Below are positions 1 through 8,667 of a stretch of 18,745 bases of DNA, piece after piece. Source of the DNA: Prevotellaceae bacterium UBA1743 (GTDB taxonomy: Bacteria; Bacteroidota; Bacteroidia; Bacteroidales; Bacteroidaceae). Within the stretch, counting starts at the first letter, position 1. Each line of letters opens with the position of its first letter. The notes beneath the pieces were generated by a model. It saw only the letters and a list, made by a program, of their open reading frames with translations. It had not been told where the DNA came from and ran no database searches. The stretch covers positions 958 to 19,702 of the forward strand of contig DCHV01000033.1 in NCBI GenBank assembly GCA_002314945.1. The letters are read 5' to 3'. A program made the position numbers and the translations under genes.

Positions 1-2024
1 CCGAAATTGGGATTGTCAGTATTGAGCAAATATTCATAAGCACCTTCAGGCACCATGAAACCATAATCGGTAAAGGACTTCCATGGATTGAAATTGAAGA
101 AGAACAGCAAATCGCCACGACGATAAGCCAAAACCTGGTCGTTGTCATGATGCCAGATCTCCTTTACTGGCTGACGTTGGAACTGGCGTTGCTTCTTCAG
201 CGTATGCAGCATTTCCTTGTCAAAATCGGCCAAATAACGATAGCACAATTGTGGATCGTCCACTAAATTCCATTGCCGACGTGCATACTTGTAACTCCAC
301 CCATTATGTTCACCTGGGAAATCGATCCACTCCGGATGTCCAAACTCATTGCCCATGAAATTCAGATAACCTCCATTTATCGTGGACGCAGTAAGGAGAC
401 GAATCATCTTATGTAGAGCGATACCTCGATTGACTTTCAGCGTCTGATCACCTTTCTTGAAATGCCAATACATGTCGGAATCCACCATTCGGAAGATAAG
501 CGTCTTGTCACCCACCAAAGCCTGGTCATGACTTTCACAATAGGAAATGGTTTTCTCGTCTTCACGTCGATTGGTACACTCCCATAACAGGGAACTTGGT
601 TTCCAATCTTCGTCCTGCAATTCCTTCACTATCTTTATCCAATAATCAGGAATATTCATTGCCAAGCGATAATCAAAGCCATAACCGCCATCTTTGTAGG
701 GAATCGCCAAGCCTGGCATACCACTTACATCCTCGGCTATAGTAATCACATTCTTGCGCAATTGGTGTATCAGTTCATTGGCCAAGGTAAGATAACAGAT
801 TGCATCGTCGTCCTGGTGACCATTGTAATAATCCTCATACGTAGTGAAACTCTCATTCAAGCCATGGCTATAGTAAAGCATGGAAGTAACGCCATCGAAA
901 CGGAATCCGTCGAAATGGAACTCCTCAAGCCAATATTTGCAATTGGAAAGCAAGAAATGAAGCACCTGATTCTTTCCATAATCGAAACAAAGGCTGTCCC
1001 ATGCTGGATGTTCGCGACGATCACCCTTGCAGAAATATTGATTGGGATCACCCGCGAAATTGGCAAGACCCTCATTCACATTTTTCACCGAATGACTATG
1101 TACAATATCCATTATCACAGAAAGTCCATATCCATGAGCCTCATCAATGAGTGCTTTCAGTTCCTCGGGAGTTCCGAAACGGCTACTCGGAGCAAAGAAA
1201 TTGCTTACATGATAGCCAAAGCTTCCATAGTAAGGATGCTCCTGAACAGCCATCATCTGAATACAATTATATCCCGCCTTCACGATACGAGGGAGAACAT
1301 TCTCTCGAAATTCGTTGTATGTTCCCACTTTCTCCTCAGCCTGCGACATTCCGATATGGCATTCATAGATGAGCAAGGGGTTGCTTTCAATTTTGTTTTT
1401 CGTATTCTTCCACACGTATGGAACTTCAGGATTCCACACCTGCGAACTGAACAAATACGTAGTGGGATCCTGTACTACACGATTGGACCACGCAGGAATG
1501 CGAAGACCTTCTCCTCCGTCCCAATGAATGCTGAGTTTGTAGTGATCGCCATGTTTCAAAGTTTTCAGGGGAAGATAAATTTCCCAATTCTCCGTCCTAC
1601 GGATTCGGTGCATGGCATACTTGCGCGATTCTTTCCATCCATTGAAATCACCTACCACATATATGCTGGTTGCGTTGGGTGCCCACTCACGAAGCACCCA
1701 TTGCATCTGAGGTTCCTCACCTTCCACGGCAGGAGAGATAGGCTCCTGATGCAGGCCAAAATACATATACCCCGTAGCAAAATCATTCAATGTGATTTCG
1801 CCTTTTTTGGTAATACTATCAAGTTTATCTTTCACTCGCTGATGACGACCATTGATAGCATCCTGATATGGTTGCAAGTAAACATCATTCTTGACAAGTT
1901 TCAAAGATGAAGAAACAGACTGCTTACCCGAAACTTCTTCGCGTTGTTTCTTTGATTTTGCCGATACTTTTTTCGTTTTTGTCGTTTTTCTCGGCTTTTC
2001 TTTATCAACTGTTTTTGTTGCCAT
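1..2024 (-). CDS. glgB: 1,4-alpha-glucan branching enzyme (GH13, GBE1-like), C-terminus cut by window edge
   Basis: Makes alpha-1,6 branch points in glycogen-type glucan in the cytoplasm. The frame is open from an ATG at 2022-2024 to the left edge, giving 674 codons. A CBM48-like beta-sandwich region (REWAPNATSIYVVGDFNGW) lies near residues 110-130, followed by a GH13 barrel. The three catalytic acids are visible: Asp377 in GFRFDGV, Glu431 in IAEDVSG and Asp500 in ESHDQ. The YGSFGYHVSNFFAPSSRFG stretch and overall order resemble eukaryotic GBE1-type branching enzymes, which are common in Bacteroidota. Only the last few dozen residues should be missing. Residues 1-40 form an extra Lys/Thr/Ser-rich tail before the usual start of homology (LVKNDVYLQPY), with no internal Met to replace the chosen start. 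The gene begins 37 bases after the MORN gene with no promoter-like sequence between, so co-transcription is likely. Confidence 0.95.
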   Translation of the reverse strand, partial: MATKTVDKEKPRKTTKTKKVSAKSKKQREEVSGKQSVSSSLKLVKNDVYLQPYQDAINGRHQRVKDKLDSITKKGEITLNDFATGYMYFGLHQEPISPAVEGEEPQMQWVLREWAPNATSIYVVGDFNGWKESRKYAMHRIRRTENWEIYLPLKTLKHGDHYKLSIHWDGGEGLRIPAWSNRVVQDPTTYLFSSQVWNPEVPYVWKNTKNKIESNPLLIYECHIGMSQAEEKVGTYNEFRENVLPRIVKAGYNCIQMMAVQEHPYYGSFGYHVSNFFAPSSRFGTPEELKALIDEAHGYGLSVIMDIVHSHSVKNVNEGLANFAGDPNQYFCKGDRREHPAWDSLCFDYGKNQVLHFLLSNCKYWLEEFHFDGFRFDGVTSMLYYSHGLNESFTTYEDYYNGHQDDDAICYLTLANELIHQLRKNVITIAEDVSGMPGLAIPYKDGGYGFDYRLAMNIPDYWIKIVKELQDEDWKPSSLLWECTNRREDEKTISYCESHDQALVGDKTLIFRMVDSDMYWHFKKGDQTLKVNRGIALHKMIRLLTASTINGGYLNFMGNEFGHPEWIDFPGEHNGWSYKYARRQWNLVDDPQLCYRYLADFDKEMLHTLKKQRQFQRQPVKEIWHHDNDQVLAYRRGDLLFFFNFNPWKSFTDYGFMVPEGAYEYLLNTDNPNF

Positions 2025-2060
2025 ATTGGGTATATTGGATATTGAATATTTATTTCATCT

Positions 2061-3191
2061 CTATTTCACTTCAGGAGAAATGATAACACCATTCAGGTAA
2101 GACACTTTACGAATAACATTCCCACTCTTGTCTGTTTCCACAAATTCGCCATTTTTCTCATCTTGATGAAAGGAGCCTTCGTAACGAACACCTTCGGCAT
2201 CTTCAAGAACGCCTTTACCTTCTTTCATCCCTTTCACAAACAATCCTTTGAACTTTGTACCATCTACTTGACGAATGATGCCCTCTCCTTCCATCATGCC
2301 ATTGTTCCATTGGCCTTCGTACACATCACCATTCGCCCATGTATATTTACCAAAACCTTGTTGCTTGTTTGCTTGCCAATTACCAACATACACGGCACCT
2401 GTATGCCATGTAAAAGTACCTTGGCCATCCTGTTCTCCTCCCTTAAAATGACCTACATACTTGTCGCCGTTTGCAAATGTGAAAATTCCTTCACCTGTGC
2501 GTGCGCCATGTGAATACTCGCCCTCATAAATATCACCACAAGCAAAAGTATATTTTCCCTTACCATGCTGATAGTCTTCAATCCATTCACCTGAATAAGA
2601 GTCACCTGTTGCATATTTGAAGGTGCCTTTCCCACTTTTCTTGTTTGATTTCCATGTCCCCTCGTAATGATTCCCGTCATTCCAATCAAAAATTCCGAAT
2701 CCCTCCTTCATGTCGTTTTTCCAATCCCCTGTATAAACAGCCCCGTTCTGGTATTTATATTCCCCTTTTCCTTCCCTTTTATCTTGCATCCAATTGCCCA
2801 CATACGTATCACCATTGTAGTAATACATGGTACCTTCGCCTTGCTGATAATCGCGGAACCAGAATCCCTCATATCTGTTATTGTTGGAAAAATAATAGGT
2901 TCCTATTCCATGCTGTTGGTTTTGATACCATTCGCCCTCGTATTTTTCGCCATCGGAAAACTGATAAAGTCCATGTCCTTGTCGTTTCCCTTTTACATAA
3001 TCCCCAGTATAGGTATCACCATTTGGATATTTTGTAGTTCCTTTTCCGTAAGGCTTTCCCCTGAATAACTCGCCTTGGTATTCGCCGCCTTCAGAAAAGG
3101 AATATGTGCCGATTTTTATCTGTTGACCGAAAGCTGATGTTGAAAAGAAAAAAATGGCTGTGAGAATATATAGTATCTTATTGAAATTCAT
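2061..3191 (-). CDS. Secreted MORN-repeat protein (14 tandem repeats)
   Basis: 376 residues. An N-terminal hydrophobic segment (LYILTAIFFFSTSAFG) followed by Gln looks like a Sec signal peptide cut near residue 22, so the protein should be in the periplasm or at the surface. Almost all the rest is fourteen consecutive 23-residue MORN repeats of the form YxGxWxxxxxxGxGxxxxxxGxx, beginning with YQGELFRGKPYGKG and ending with YEGSFHQDEKNGEF, then a short tail (VSYLNGVIISPEVK). No catalytic domain is present. MORN repeats make elongated beta-hairpin scaffolds that in other proteins bind lipids or proteins; the role here is unknown. It has its own promoter and is followed closely by the branching-enzyme gene. 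Identity as a MORN protein is very secure, function is not. Confidence 0.95.
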   Translation of the reverse strand: MNFNKILYILTAIFFFSTSAFGQQIKIGTYSFSEGGEYQGELFRGKPYGKGTTKYPNGDTYTGDYVKGKRQGHGLYQFSDGEKYEGEWYQNQQHGIGTYYFSNNNRYEGFWFRDYQQGEGTMYYYNGDTYVGNWMQDKREGKGEYKYQNGAVYTGDWKNDMKEGFGIFDWNDGNHYEGTWKSNKKSGKGTFKYATGDSYSGEWIEDYQHGKGKYTFACGDIYEGEYSHGARTGEGIFTFANGDKYVGHFKGGEQDGQGTFTWHTGAVYVGNWQANKQQGFGKYTWANGDVYEGQWNNGMMEGEGIIRQVDGTKFKGLFVKGMKEGKGVLEDAEGVRYEGSFHQDEKNGEFVETDKSGNVIRKVSYLNGVIISPEVK

Positions 3192-3208
3192 TCAAAAATA
3201 ATTTGCCG

Positions 3209-3240
3209 CAAAAGTATAGAAATTTAGTGTAATTACCAAA
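3209..3240 (-). promoter_or_regulatory. Bacteroidota-type promoter for the MORN-glgB unit
   Basis: Reading the minus strand, TTTG (3237-3240) is followed by exactly 20 bases and then TACTTTTG (3209-3216), matching the Bacteroidota primary sigma factor pattern TTTG-N19-21-TAnnTTTG. The expected start site is near 3200-3203, about ten bases before the MORN start codon. It sits in the 52-base gap after kdsB, so MORN and glgB can be transcribed independently of the PBP-kdsB transcript. Confidence 0.8.
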
Positions 3241-3243
3241 TTT

Positions 3244-4017
3244 TCACACTTTTTTTATCTTTTGCAGGAATGATTCGGCACGCCGCAAGTCATCCGGAGT
3301 ATCAATTCCGATAGTTTCGACATGGGTAATGCCAACCTTGATATTATAGCCATTTTCAAGCCAACGCAACTGCTCCAAAGACTCGCCTTTCTCCAATACG
3401 CCTTGAGGTAGCGAAGTGATTTGACGTAGGACGTCGGCACGATATGCATACAGGCCGATATGTTTGTAGAAAACATGTTGTTCCAACCATTGTGAACGTT
3501 CCACTCCCCTCAAATAGGGAATCACACTACGACTGAAATACAACGCATGCATAGTAGCATCCACCACCACCTTGGGGCTGTTTGGATTTTCCAGAGCCTC
3601 CAATCCATCCTCGGAGGTGAAAGGCTTCACCAACGTGGCTATATGAGTGCTATCATCCTCGAAACACGCTTCAATGGTTTGCAGTTGGGTCGGATGTATA
3701 AATGGTTCATCCCCTTGGATGTTCACCACCACATCCGCATCACTTCCAATATTCAGAAAAGCCTCATAACAACGATCCGTGCCACTTCGGTGTTCCGTAC
3801 TTGTCATCACAGCCTTTCCACCAAAAGACTCCACTTCTTTCCGAATCCGTTCATCGTCGGTACACACCCATACTTGGTCAAACACTTGGCTCACCTTTTC
3901 ATACACATGCTGTATTACAGGTTTCCCATCCAACATAGCCAGAGGCTTTCCTGGAAAGCGAGTGCTTGCATAACGCGCAGGAATCAATCCTATGAATTTC
4001 AATTTCGTATTACTCAT
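3244..4017 (-). CDS. kdsB: 3-deoxy-manno-octulosonate cytidylyltransferase (CMP-Kdo synthetase)
   Basis: Activates Kdo with CTP to CMP-Kdo, the donor for the inner core of lipopolysaccharide; a cytoplasmic enzyme. 257 residues, the normal family length. Diagnostic motifs are the nucleotide-binding loop IPARYASTRFPGKPL at the N-terminus, VVNIQGDEPFI near residue 100, KHIGLYAYRADVL near 190, and LEQLRWLENG near 215. The ATG at 4015-4017 overlaps the TGA of the upstream PBP gene in a 4-base ATGA junction, which indicates translational coupling. No separate promoter is seen. The product fits an outer-membrane-bearing Gram-negative organism. Confidence 0.97.
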   Translation of the reverse strand: MSNTKLKFIGLIPARYASTRFPGKPLAMLDGKPVIQHVYEKVSQVFDQVWVCTDDERIRKEVESFGGKAVMTSTEHRSGTDRCYEAFLNIGSDADVVVNIQGDEPFIHPTQLQTIEACFEDDSTHIATLVKPFTSEDGLEALENPNSPKVVVDATMHALYFSRSVIPYLRGVERSQWLEQHVFYKHIGLYAYRADVLRQITSLPQGVLEKGESLEQLRWLENGYNIKVGITHVETIGIDTPDDLRRAESFLQKIKKV

Positions 4018-6371
4018 CTTGTCTCAGAATTTAGTTGGTCGGCATTTTCCTCCATCGTACCCATATCCTCCAGAATTTCCTCTCCATCATCCTCGTCATA
4101 TACGCTACTGCAAGGTTCGAAGTTGTTAGGAATGTCGAATTTTTCTTCCTGACTATATCCCAAAAGAGTGTCGGCATACACCTGCTGAAGGAATTTAGCC
4201 ACAATGGGCAACGAAGCATTTGCACCCTGCGCCAGAGCCATACTGGTAAAGTGGATATCACGTTCTTCTCCGCCAACCCATGCGCCCATAGTCAAACTTG
4301 GTGTATATCCCATAAACCAACCATCAGAGTTGTCATTGGTAGTACCTGTTTTTCCTCCCATTGGAGCATGAATTTTGTATCTGTTACGCATTCTGCTACC
4401 TGTACCTCCATCCATTACACCACGCATCAACGAAATCATCTTATAGGAGGATTCTTCGGAGATCACTTCGCGTACACGCGGAGAGAAACTGGCCAACACA
4501 TTTCCTTCTCCATCTTCTATACGTGTAACAAATATGGGTATGCGACGTACGCCTTTCATCGGGAAGGCGCTATAGGCACCAACCATTTCATACAAAGATA
4601 TGTCGCAAGGGCCAAGACAGAGCGAAGGAGCCGCCACAATCTCTTGATTCTGTATGCCATACTCATGTAGCAGACGAACAAAGGCTGCAGGAGACAAATG
4701 ATCCATCAACCAAGCCGATATCCAGTTGTTGCTGGTTGCCAAGCCCCATTTCAGAGTCACCATTTCTCCATAGTGCTTTGTACTACCATTGCGAGGCGTC
4801 CATTCTTGGTTGCCATTCACAATGTAGGTTTTTTGTACATTGGGAGCCTCATCACAAGGACTATAACCATTCTCCATGGCAAGTGAATACAAATAGGGTT
4901 TTATGGTAGAACCTACCTGACGTCGTCCTTGAGTGACCATGTCGTATTGGAAGTGATGATAATTCACGCCACCCACGTATGCCTTTACGAATCCAGTCTC
5001 GTTTTCCATGCACATGAATCCAGAACGTAAAAAGCCTTTGTAATACTTGATACTATCCATAGGAGTCATCACAGTATCCACATCTCCATTGCTTGTGTAC
5101 ACCACCATATCCACTGGTGTATCAAAAGATTTTTCAATCTCTTGTTCACTACAGCCATTAGCTTTCATGGTCACATAACGCCCGCTCTGACGCTTTGCCC
5201 TATTCAGGAGTTTATCTGCAATGCTCTTCTGCAACTTTGCAGCATAGGGACGGTTCTTGTTACTCTTCATTTCTTTGTCGAAAGCAGGTTGCAAATCCTT
5301 GCATACGTGCGACGTCAATGCTTCTTCGCCATACTTCTGCATTCGACTGTCGATGGTAGTGTAAATTTTCAAACCATCTGTATAGATATTGTAAGGTTTG
5401 CCTTCACGCGTCGTATTCTTATTACACCATCCGTAAATAGGATCATTATCCCAAGACAAGGAATCATCATAGAATTGTTGTTTCTGCCACGAAGCATATT
5501 CATCTCGATGAGGCTTCTTTGCCATCATAATCTGACGCAGGTATTCTCGCAAATAGGTTGCTATTCCTTCCTTATGATCCACAGGCCGAAACTCCAGTTC
5601 TATAGGTTCATCAAAATAGCCCTCTGCTTCCGTTCGAGACAAATAGCCAGCCTTCACCATCTGAGTGAGTACTACATTCCTTCGTTCACGGCAACGTTCC
5701 TCGAAACGACGAGGATTGAAATAGGATGGATTTTTGCACATACCTATCAACGTGGCGCTCTCTACTACAGACAATTTATTCGGCTCCTTGTTGAAGTAAG
5801 TGCGTGCTGCCGTTTTGATACCCACAGCATTATGAAGAAAATCGAACTGATTGAGATAGAGTGTAATAATTTCTTCTTTAGTGTAGTAACGTTCAAGTTT
5901 CAGGGCAATCACCCACTCAATAGGCTTCTGAAAAGCACGTTCCAGCACAGAAGAAGCTTTTTCAGAATACAATTGTTTCGCCAACTGTTGCGTGATGGTA
6001 CTACCGCCTCCTGCATTCTTTTGATGCATAAAGCCACGCTTCACAATAGCACGTATCAATGCACGATAATCAATGCCTGAATGCTCATAAAAACGAACAT
6101 CTTCTGTTGCAATCAGCGCTTGTACTGTAGAAGGAGCCAGATACTCGTATGGAACAAAAACGCGGTTTTCGCTACTATAACTCCAGGTCCCCATAAGTAC
6201 GCCATCAGATGAAACAATCTGCGATGCGTATTTATTAACAGGATTCTCAAGCCTTTGAAAATCTGGCATATAACCAATTGCACCTGTGAATATTCCGTAG
6301 AATACATACGACAAGACGCCAAGGCCCAATATCATGAGTATCCACAAGGTGATGAATAATTTCTTTCGCAT
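4014..6371 (-). CDS. Class A penicillin-binding protein (PBP1A-type, transglycosylase plus transpeptidase)
   Basis: Bifunctional murein synthase anchored in the inner membrane. I choose the ATG at 6369-6371 (785 residues) over an in-frame start at 6419, because the promoter -7 element lies at 6389-6396 and any earlier start would precede the transcript. A short cytoplasmic tail is followed by a membrane helix (LFITLWILMILGLGVLSYVF). The GT51 domain shows EDVRFYEHSGID with catalytic Glu90, and GGGSTITQQLAKQLY. The transpeptidase domain shows the nucleophile Ser488 in GSTIKP, an SxN motif in LATSNNWISAW, and Lys674 in GGKTGTTND. The C-terminus is an acidic tail of about 40 residues rich in Asp and Glu. 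It corresponds to genes named mrcA or ponA elsewhere. It is translationally coupled to kdsB and divergent from ligA. Confidence 0.95.
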   Translation of the reverse strand: MRKKLFITLWILMILGLGVLSYVFYGIFTGAIGYMPDFQRLENPVNKYASQIVSSDGVLMGTWSYSSENRVFVPYEYLAPSTVQALIATEDVRFYEHSGIDYRALIRAIVKRGFMHQKNAGGGSTITQQLAKQLYSEKASSVLERAFQKPIEWVIALKLERYYTKEEIITLYLNQFDFLHNAVGIKTAARTYFNKEPNKLSVVESATLIGMCKNPSYFNPRRFEERCRERRNVVLTQMVKAGYLSRTEAEGYFDEPIELEFRPVDHKEGIATYLREYLRQIMMAKKPHRDEYASWQKQQFYDDSLSWDNDPIYGWCNKNTTREGKPYNIYTDGLKIYTTIDSRMQKYGEEALTSHVCKDLQPAFDKEMKSNKNRPYAAKLQKSIADKLLNRAKRQSGRYVTMKANGCSEQEIEKSFDTPVDMVVYTSNGDVDTVMTPMDSIKYYKGFLRSGFMCMENETGFVKAYVGGVNYHHFQYDMVTQGRRQVGSTIKPYLYSLAMENGYSPCDEAPNVQKTYIVNGNQEWTPRNGSTKHYGEMVTLKWGLATSNNWISAWLMDHLSPAAFVRLLHEYGIQNQEIVAAPSLCLGPCDISLYEMVGAYSAFPMKGVRRIPIFVTRIEDGEGNVLASFSPRVREVISEESSYKMISLMRGVMDGGTGSRMRNRYKIHAPMGGKTGTTNDNSDGWFMGYTPSLTMGAWVGGEERDIHFTSMALAQGANASLPIVAKFLQQVYADTLLGYSQEEKFDIPNNFEPCSSVYDEDDGEEILEDMGTMEENADQLNSETR

Positions 6372-6388
6372 ATCTCTAAATTTGTTGG

Positions 6389-6420
6389 CAAAGGTACGAT
6401 TAAGCGAATAAAACGCCAAA
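6389..6420 (-). promoter_or_regulatory. Promoter of the PBP-kdsB transcript
   Basis: On the minus strand, TTTG (6417-6420), a 20-base spacer and TACCTTTG (6389-6396) match the Bacteroidota housekeeping promoter. Transcription should start near 6382, leaving a leader of roughly a dozen bases before the ATG at 6371. The 15 bases TTAATCGTACCTTTG here are identical to those in the promoter of the beta-galactosidase gene at 16512-16526. Confidence 0.8.
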
Positions 6421-6441
6421 TTTCCGAGCTGCGAAGTCCAA

Positions 6442-6457
6442 CAAAAGTTTACTTTTG
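6442..6457. repeat. Short perfect inverted repeat in the divergent PBP/ligA region
   Basis: CAAAAGT (6442-6448) and ACTTTTG (6451-6457) are perfect inverted arms separated by TT. The site lies about 22 bases upstream of the PBP -33 element and about 120 bases upstream of the ligA -33 element, where a dimeric regulator could bind. A seven-base arm in AT-rich DNA can occur by chance, so an operator role is only a possibility. The rest of the 260-base divergent region between the two start codons holds the two promoters and nothing else I recognise. Confidence 0.35.
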
Positions 6458-6577
6458 ATTGGGTGAGTCGCGAGGAAATTCGACGAAGTCAAATATATTT
6501 AGGCATTTTTGAGCGTTGATTCGTAATTCAGAGGTTCGATTACACGAAGGATTTGCACAAAAAATTAAGACGTTTTC

Positions 6578-6608
6578 TTGTCTCATAATGTTTTTAGCTA
6601 TATTTTTG
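6578..6608 (+). promoter_or_regulatory. Promoter of ligA
   Basis: TTG (6578-6580), a 20-base spacer and TATTTTTG (6601-6608) match the Bacteroidota promoter pattern on the plus strand. Transcription should begin near 6615, about 17 bases before the ATG at 6632. The alternative TTG start codon at 6578 falls inside the -33 element and so cannot be in the mRNA. Confidence 0.75.
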
Positions 6609-6631
6609 CAATAACAATTTACACTCAAAGT

Positions 6632-8635
6632 ATGACAGAGCAGGAAACCATCCTTTCCCTAAGGGCGAAGTTACACCAGCACAACTACAACTATTACGTA
6701 CTCAACCAGCCTACTGTGTCGGATAAGGATTTTGACGAAATGATGCACCGACTTCAGGAATTAGAAGCCCTGCATCCAGACATGTACGATCCGAACAGCC
6801 CCACACAACGAGTTGGAAGCGACCTAAACAACGAGTTTGCCACAGTTGTTCACAATCGCCCCATGTTAAGTCTTGCCAACACCTACAATCGTGCCGAGGT
6901 TGCTCAATTCTACCAACGTGTAAGCGAAGGACTGGGAGGTGCACCTTTTCAGGTATGTTGCGAACTGAAATTTGATGGGCTTAGCATCAGTCTCCATTAT
7001 AGCCACGGCACTCTGATGCGTGCCGTAACGCGCGGAGATGGTGTGCAAGGTGATGACGTGACGCCAAATGTACGAACCATCCGCAGCATCCCCCTACAAT
7101 TACCCTCACACTTGTCATATCCGGATGAATTTGAAATAAGAGGCGAAGTACTAATGCCATGGTCTTCTTTTCAGAAACTGAACAGTCAACGGGAAGACAC
7201 AGGAGAAGCACCTTTTGCCAATCCGCGTAACGCAGCCAGCGGCACGTTGAAAAGCAAAGATAGTCGTGTGGTAGCATCACGAGGACTGGATGCATACCTC
7301 TATTACTTGTTGGGAGACGAGATCCCTTTTGATGGACACTACCAAAACATGCAAGCAGCCCGCAGTTGGGGATTCCAGGTAAGCAATGAAATGAAACTGG
7401 CTGATTCCCTACAGGATATATATGATTTCATAGACTACTGGAATGAAGCACGACAGCACTTACCTGTAGCCACCGACGGCATTGTACTGAAAGTAAATTC
7501 CTTGTCACAGCAACGGCATCTTGGCCTGACTGCCAAAAGCCCAAGATGGGCAATTGCTTACAAATTTCAGGCCGAGCAGGCAGAAACCACCCTCCGACAA
7601 GTGGTATATCAAGTGGGACGGACAGGTATCATCACTCCAGTAGCCAATATGGATCCCGTACCACTTGCTGGCACTATTGTACGACGTGCCACCTTGCACA
7701 ACGCTGATGTGATGCAGCAGCTAAATTTATATCAAGGATGCCGCGTATTAGTAGAAAAAGGAGGAGAAATCATCCCTAAGATAGTGGGAGTGGCACAGAC
7801 AGAGGAACATCCTCTTCGTCCTATTCATTTTATCACACATTGTCCTGTGTGCGGCACAAAATTGGTACGTTTCGAGGGAGAAGCAGCTCATTATTGTCCC
7901 AACGAAACAGGATGTGCTCCTCTCATATTGGGTCGAATGGAGCATTTCATCAGCAGGAAAGCAATGAACATCAATTCACTTGGACCAGAGACATTGGATA
8001 ACTGGTTTCAACAGGGCCTCATTCACGATGCAGCCGATCTGTATAACCTAACCACGGAACAAATACTTACGCCAGAAGGTGGAGGCGAGGATATTGCTCG
8101 CAAGATAATCCGCAGCATCGACGAAAGCCGACACACGCCATTCGAACAAGTACTGTTTGCCATTGGCATCCGATTTGTGGGAGAAATCGCAGCCAAGACT
8201 TTAGCACGTCATTTTCGTACGATGCAAGCAGTTGCCGATGCCACAATCGACGATTTGTTGCAAGTGGATGGAATCGGCATGGTAATGGCCGAGAGCATCA
8301 TTCGCTACTTCCACGATACTAACAACCGTAATTTCGTTTCACGTTTGGCAAAAGCGGGCGTGAAGATGGAACTATCGGAAGACGTACTCTCTACCCAAAC
8401 TGATTTATTGGCCGGTCAAGGCATCGTCATCAGTGGCGTGTTTCAGCACCATAGTCGTGACGAGTACAAAGCTTTAATTGAACAGCATGGAGGACGTAAT
8501 GTAGGTAGTATCAGCGCCAAGACCTCCTTCATCCTTGCAGGAGAAAACATGGGGCCCTCCAAATTGGAGAAAGCGCAGAAATTAGGCATACGTATCGTAA
8601 GTGAGGATGAATTCCTCAGGATGATAGAGTCGTAA
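6632..8635 (+). CDS. ligA: NAD-dependent DNA ligase LigA
   Basis: Seals nicks in duplex DNA during replication and repair using NAD+. With the ATG at 6632 the protein has 667 residues, typical of the family. The N-terminal Ia region shows YYVLNQPTVSDKDFDEMM near residues 19-36. The adenylation domain carries the nucleophile Lys113 in ELKFDGLSIS and the RGDGVQGDDVT motif. An OB fold follows (GRTGIITPVANMDPV). The zinc finger ligands are Cys404, Cys407, Cys422 and Cys428. Helix-hairpin-helix repeats (VLFAIGIRFVGE, LLQVDGIGMVMAESI) and a BRCT domain from about residue 590 complete it. Starting earlier, at the TTG at 6578, would add 18 residues encoded upstream of the predicted transcript start and is rejected. 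It is the only plus-strand gene of the window, divergent from the PBP gene and convergent with the GH99-like gene; no clear terminator hairpin is visible in the 32-base gap after it. Confidence 0.98.
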   Translation: MTEQETILSLRAKLHQHNYNYYVLNQPTVSDKDFDEMMHRLQELEALHPDMYDPNSPTQRVGSDLNNEFATVVHNRPMLSLANTYNRAEVAQFYQRVSEGLGGAPFQVCCELKFDGLSISLHYSHGTLMRAVTRGDGVQGDDVTPNVRTIRSIPLQLPSHLSYPDEFEIRGEVLMPWSSFQKLNSQREDTGEAPFANPRNAASGTLKSKDSRVVASRGLDAYLYYLLGDEIPFDGHYQNMQAARSWGFQVSNEMKLADSLQDIYDFIDYWNEARQHLPVATDGIVLKVNSLSQQRHLGLTAKSPRWAIAYKFQAEQAETTLRQVVYQVGRTGIITPVANMDPVPLAGTIVRRATLHNADVMQQLNLYQGCRVLVEKGGEIIPKIVGVAQTEEHPLRPIHFITHCPVCGTKLVRFEGEAAHYCPNETGCAPLILGRMEHFISRKAMNINSLGPETLDNWFQQGLIHDAADLYNLTTEQILTPEGGGEDIARKIIRSIDESRHTPFEQVLFAIGIRFVGEIAAKTLARHFRTMQAVADATIDDLLQVDGIGMVMAESIIRYFHDTNNRNFVSRLAKAGVKMELSEDVLSTQTDLLAGQGIVISGVFQHHSRDEYKALIEQHGGRNVGSISAKTSFILAGENMGPSKLEKAQKLGIRIVSEDEFLRMIES

Positions 8636-8667
8636 AAATCAGATTACGGAAAGGTCGTTTCATCAGG

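Noticed and set aside
762..1910. A 382-codon plus-strand open frame
   Set aside because: It is antisense to the branching-enzyme gene, whose catalytic motifs are intact, and its translation shows no recognisable domain.
5142..6080. A 312-codon plus-strand open frame
   Set aside because: It lies wholly antisense to the PBP transglycosylase and linker region, which has full conserved motifs.
8636..8667. A terminator between the convergent ligA and GH99-like genes
   Set aside because: I found no stem followed by a T-run on either strand in this short gap.
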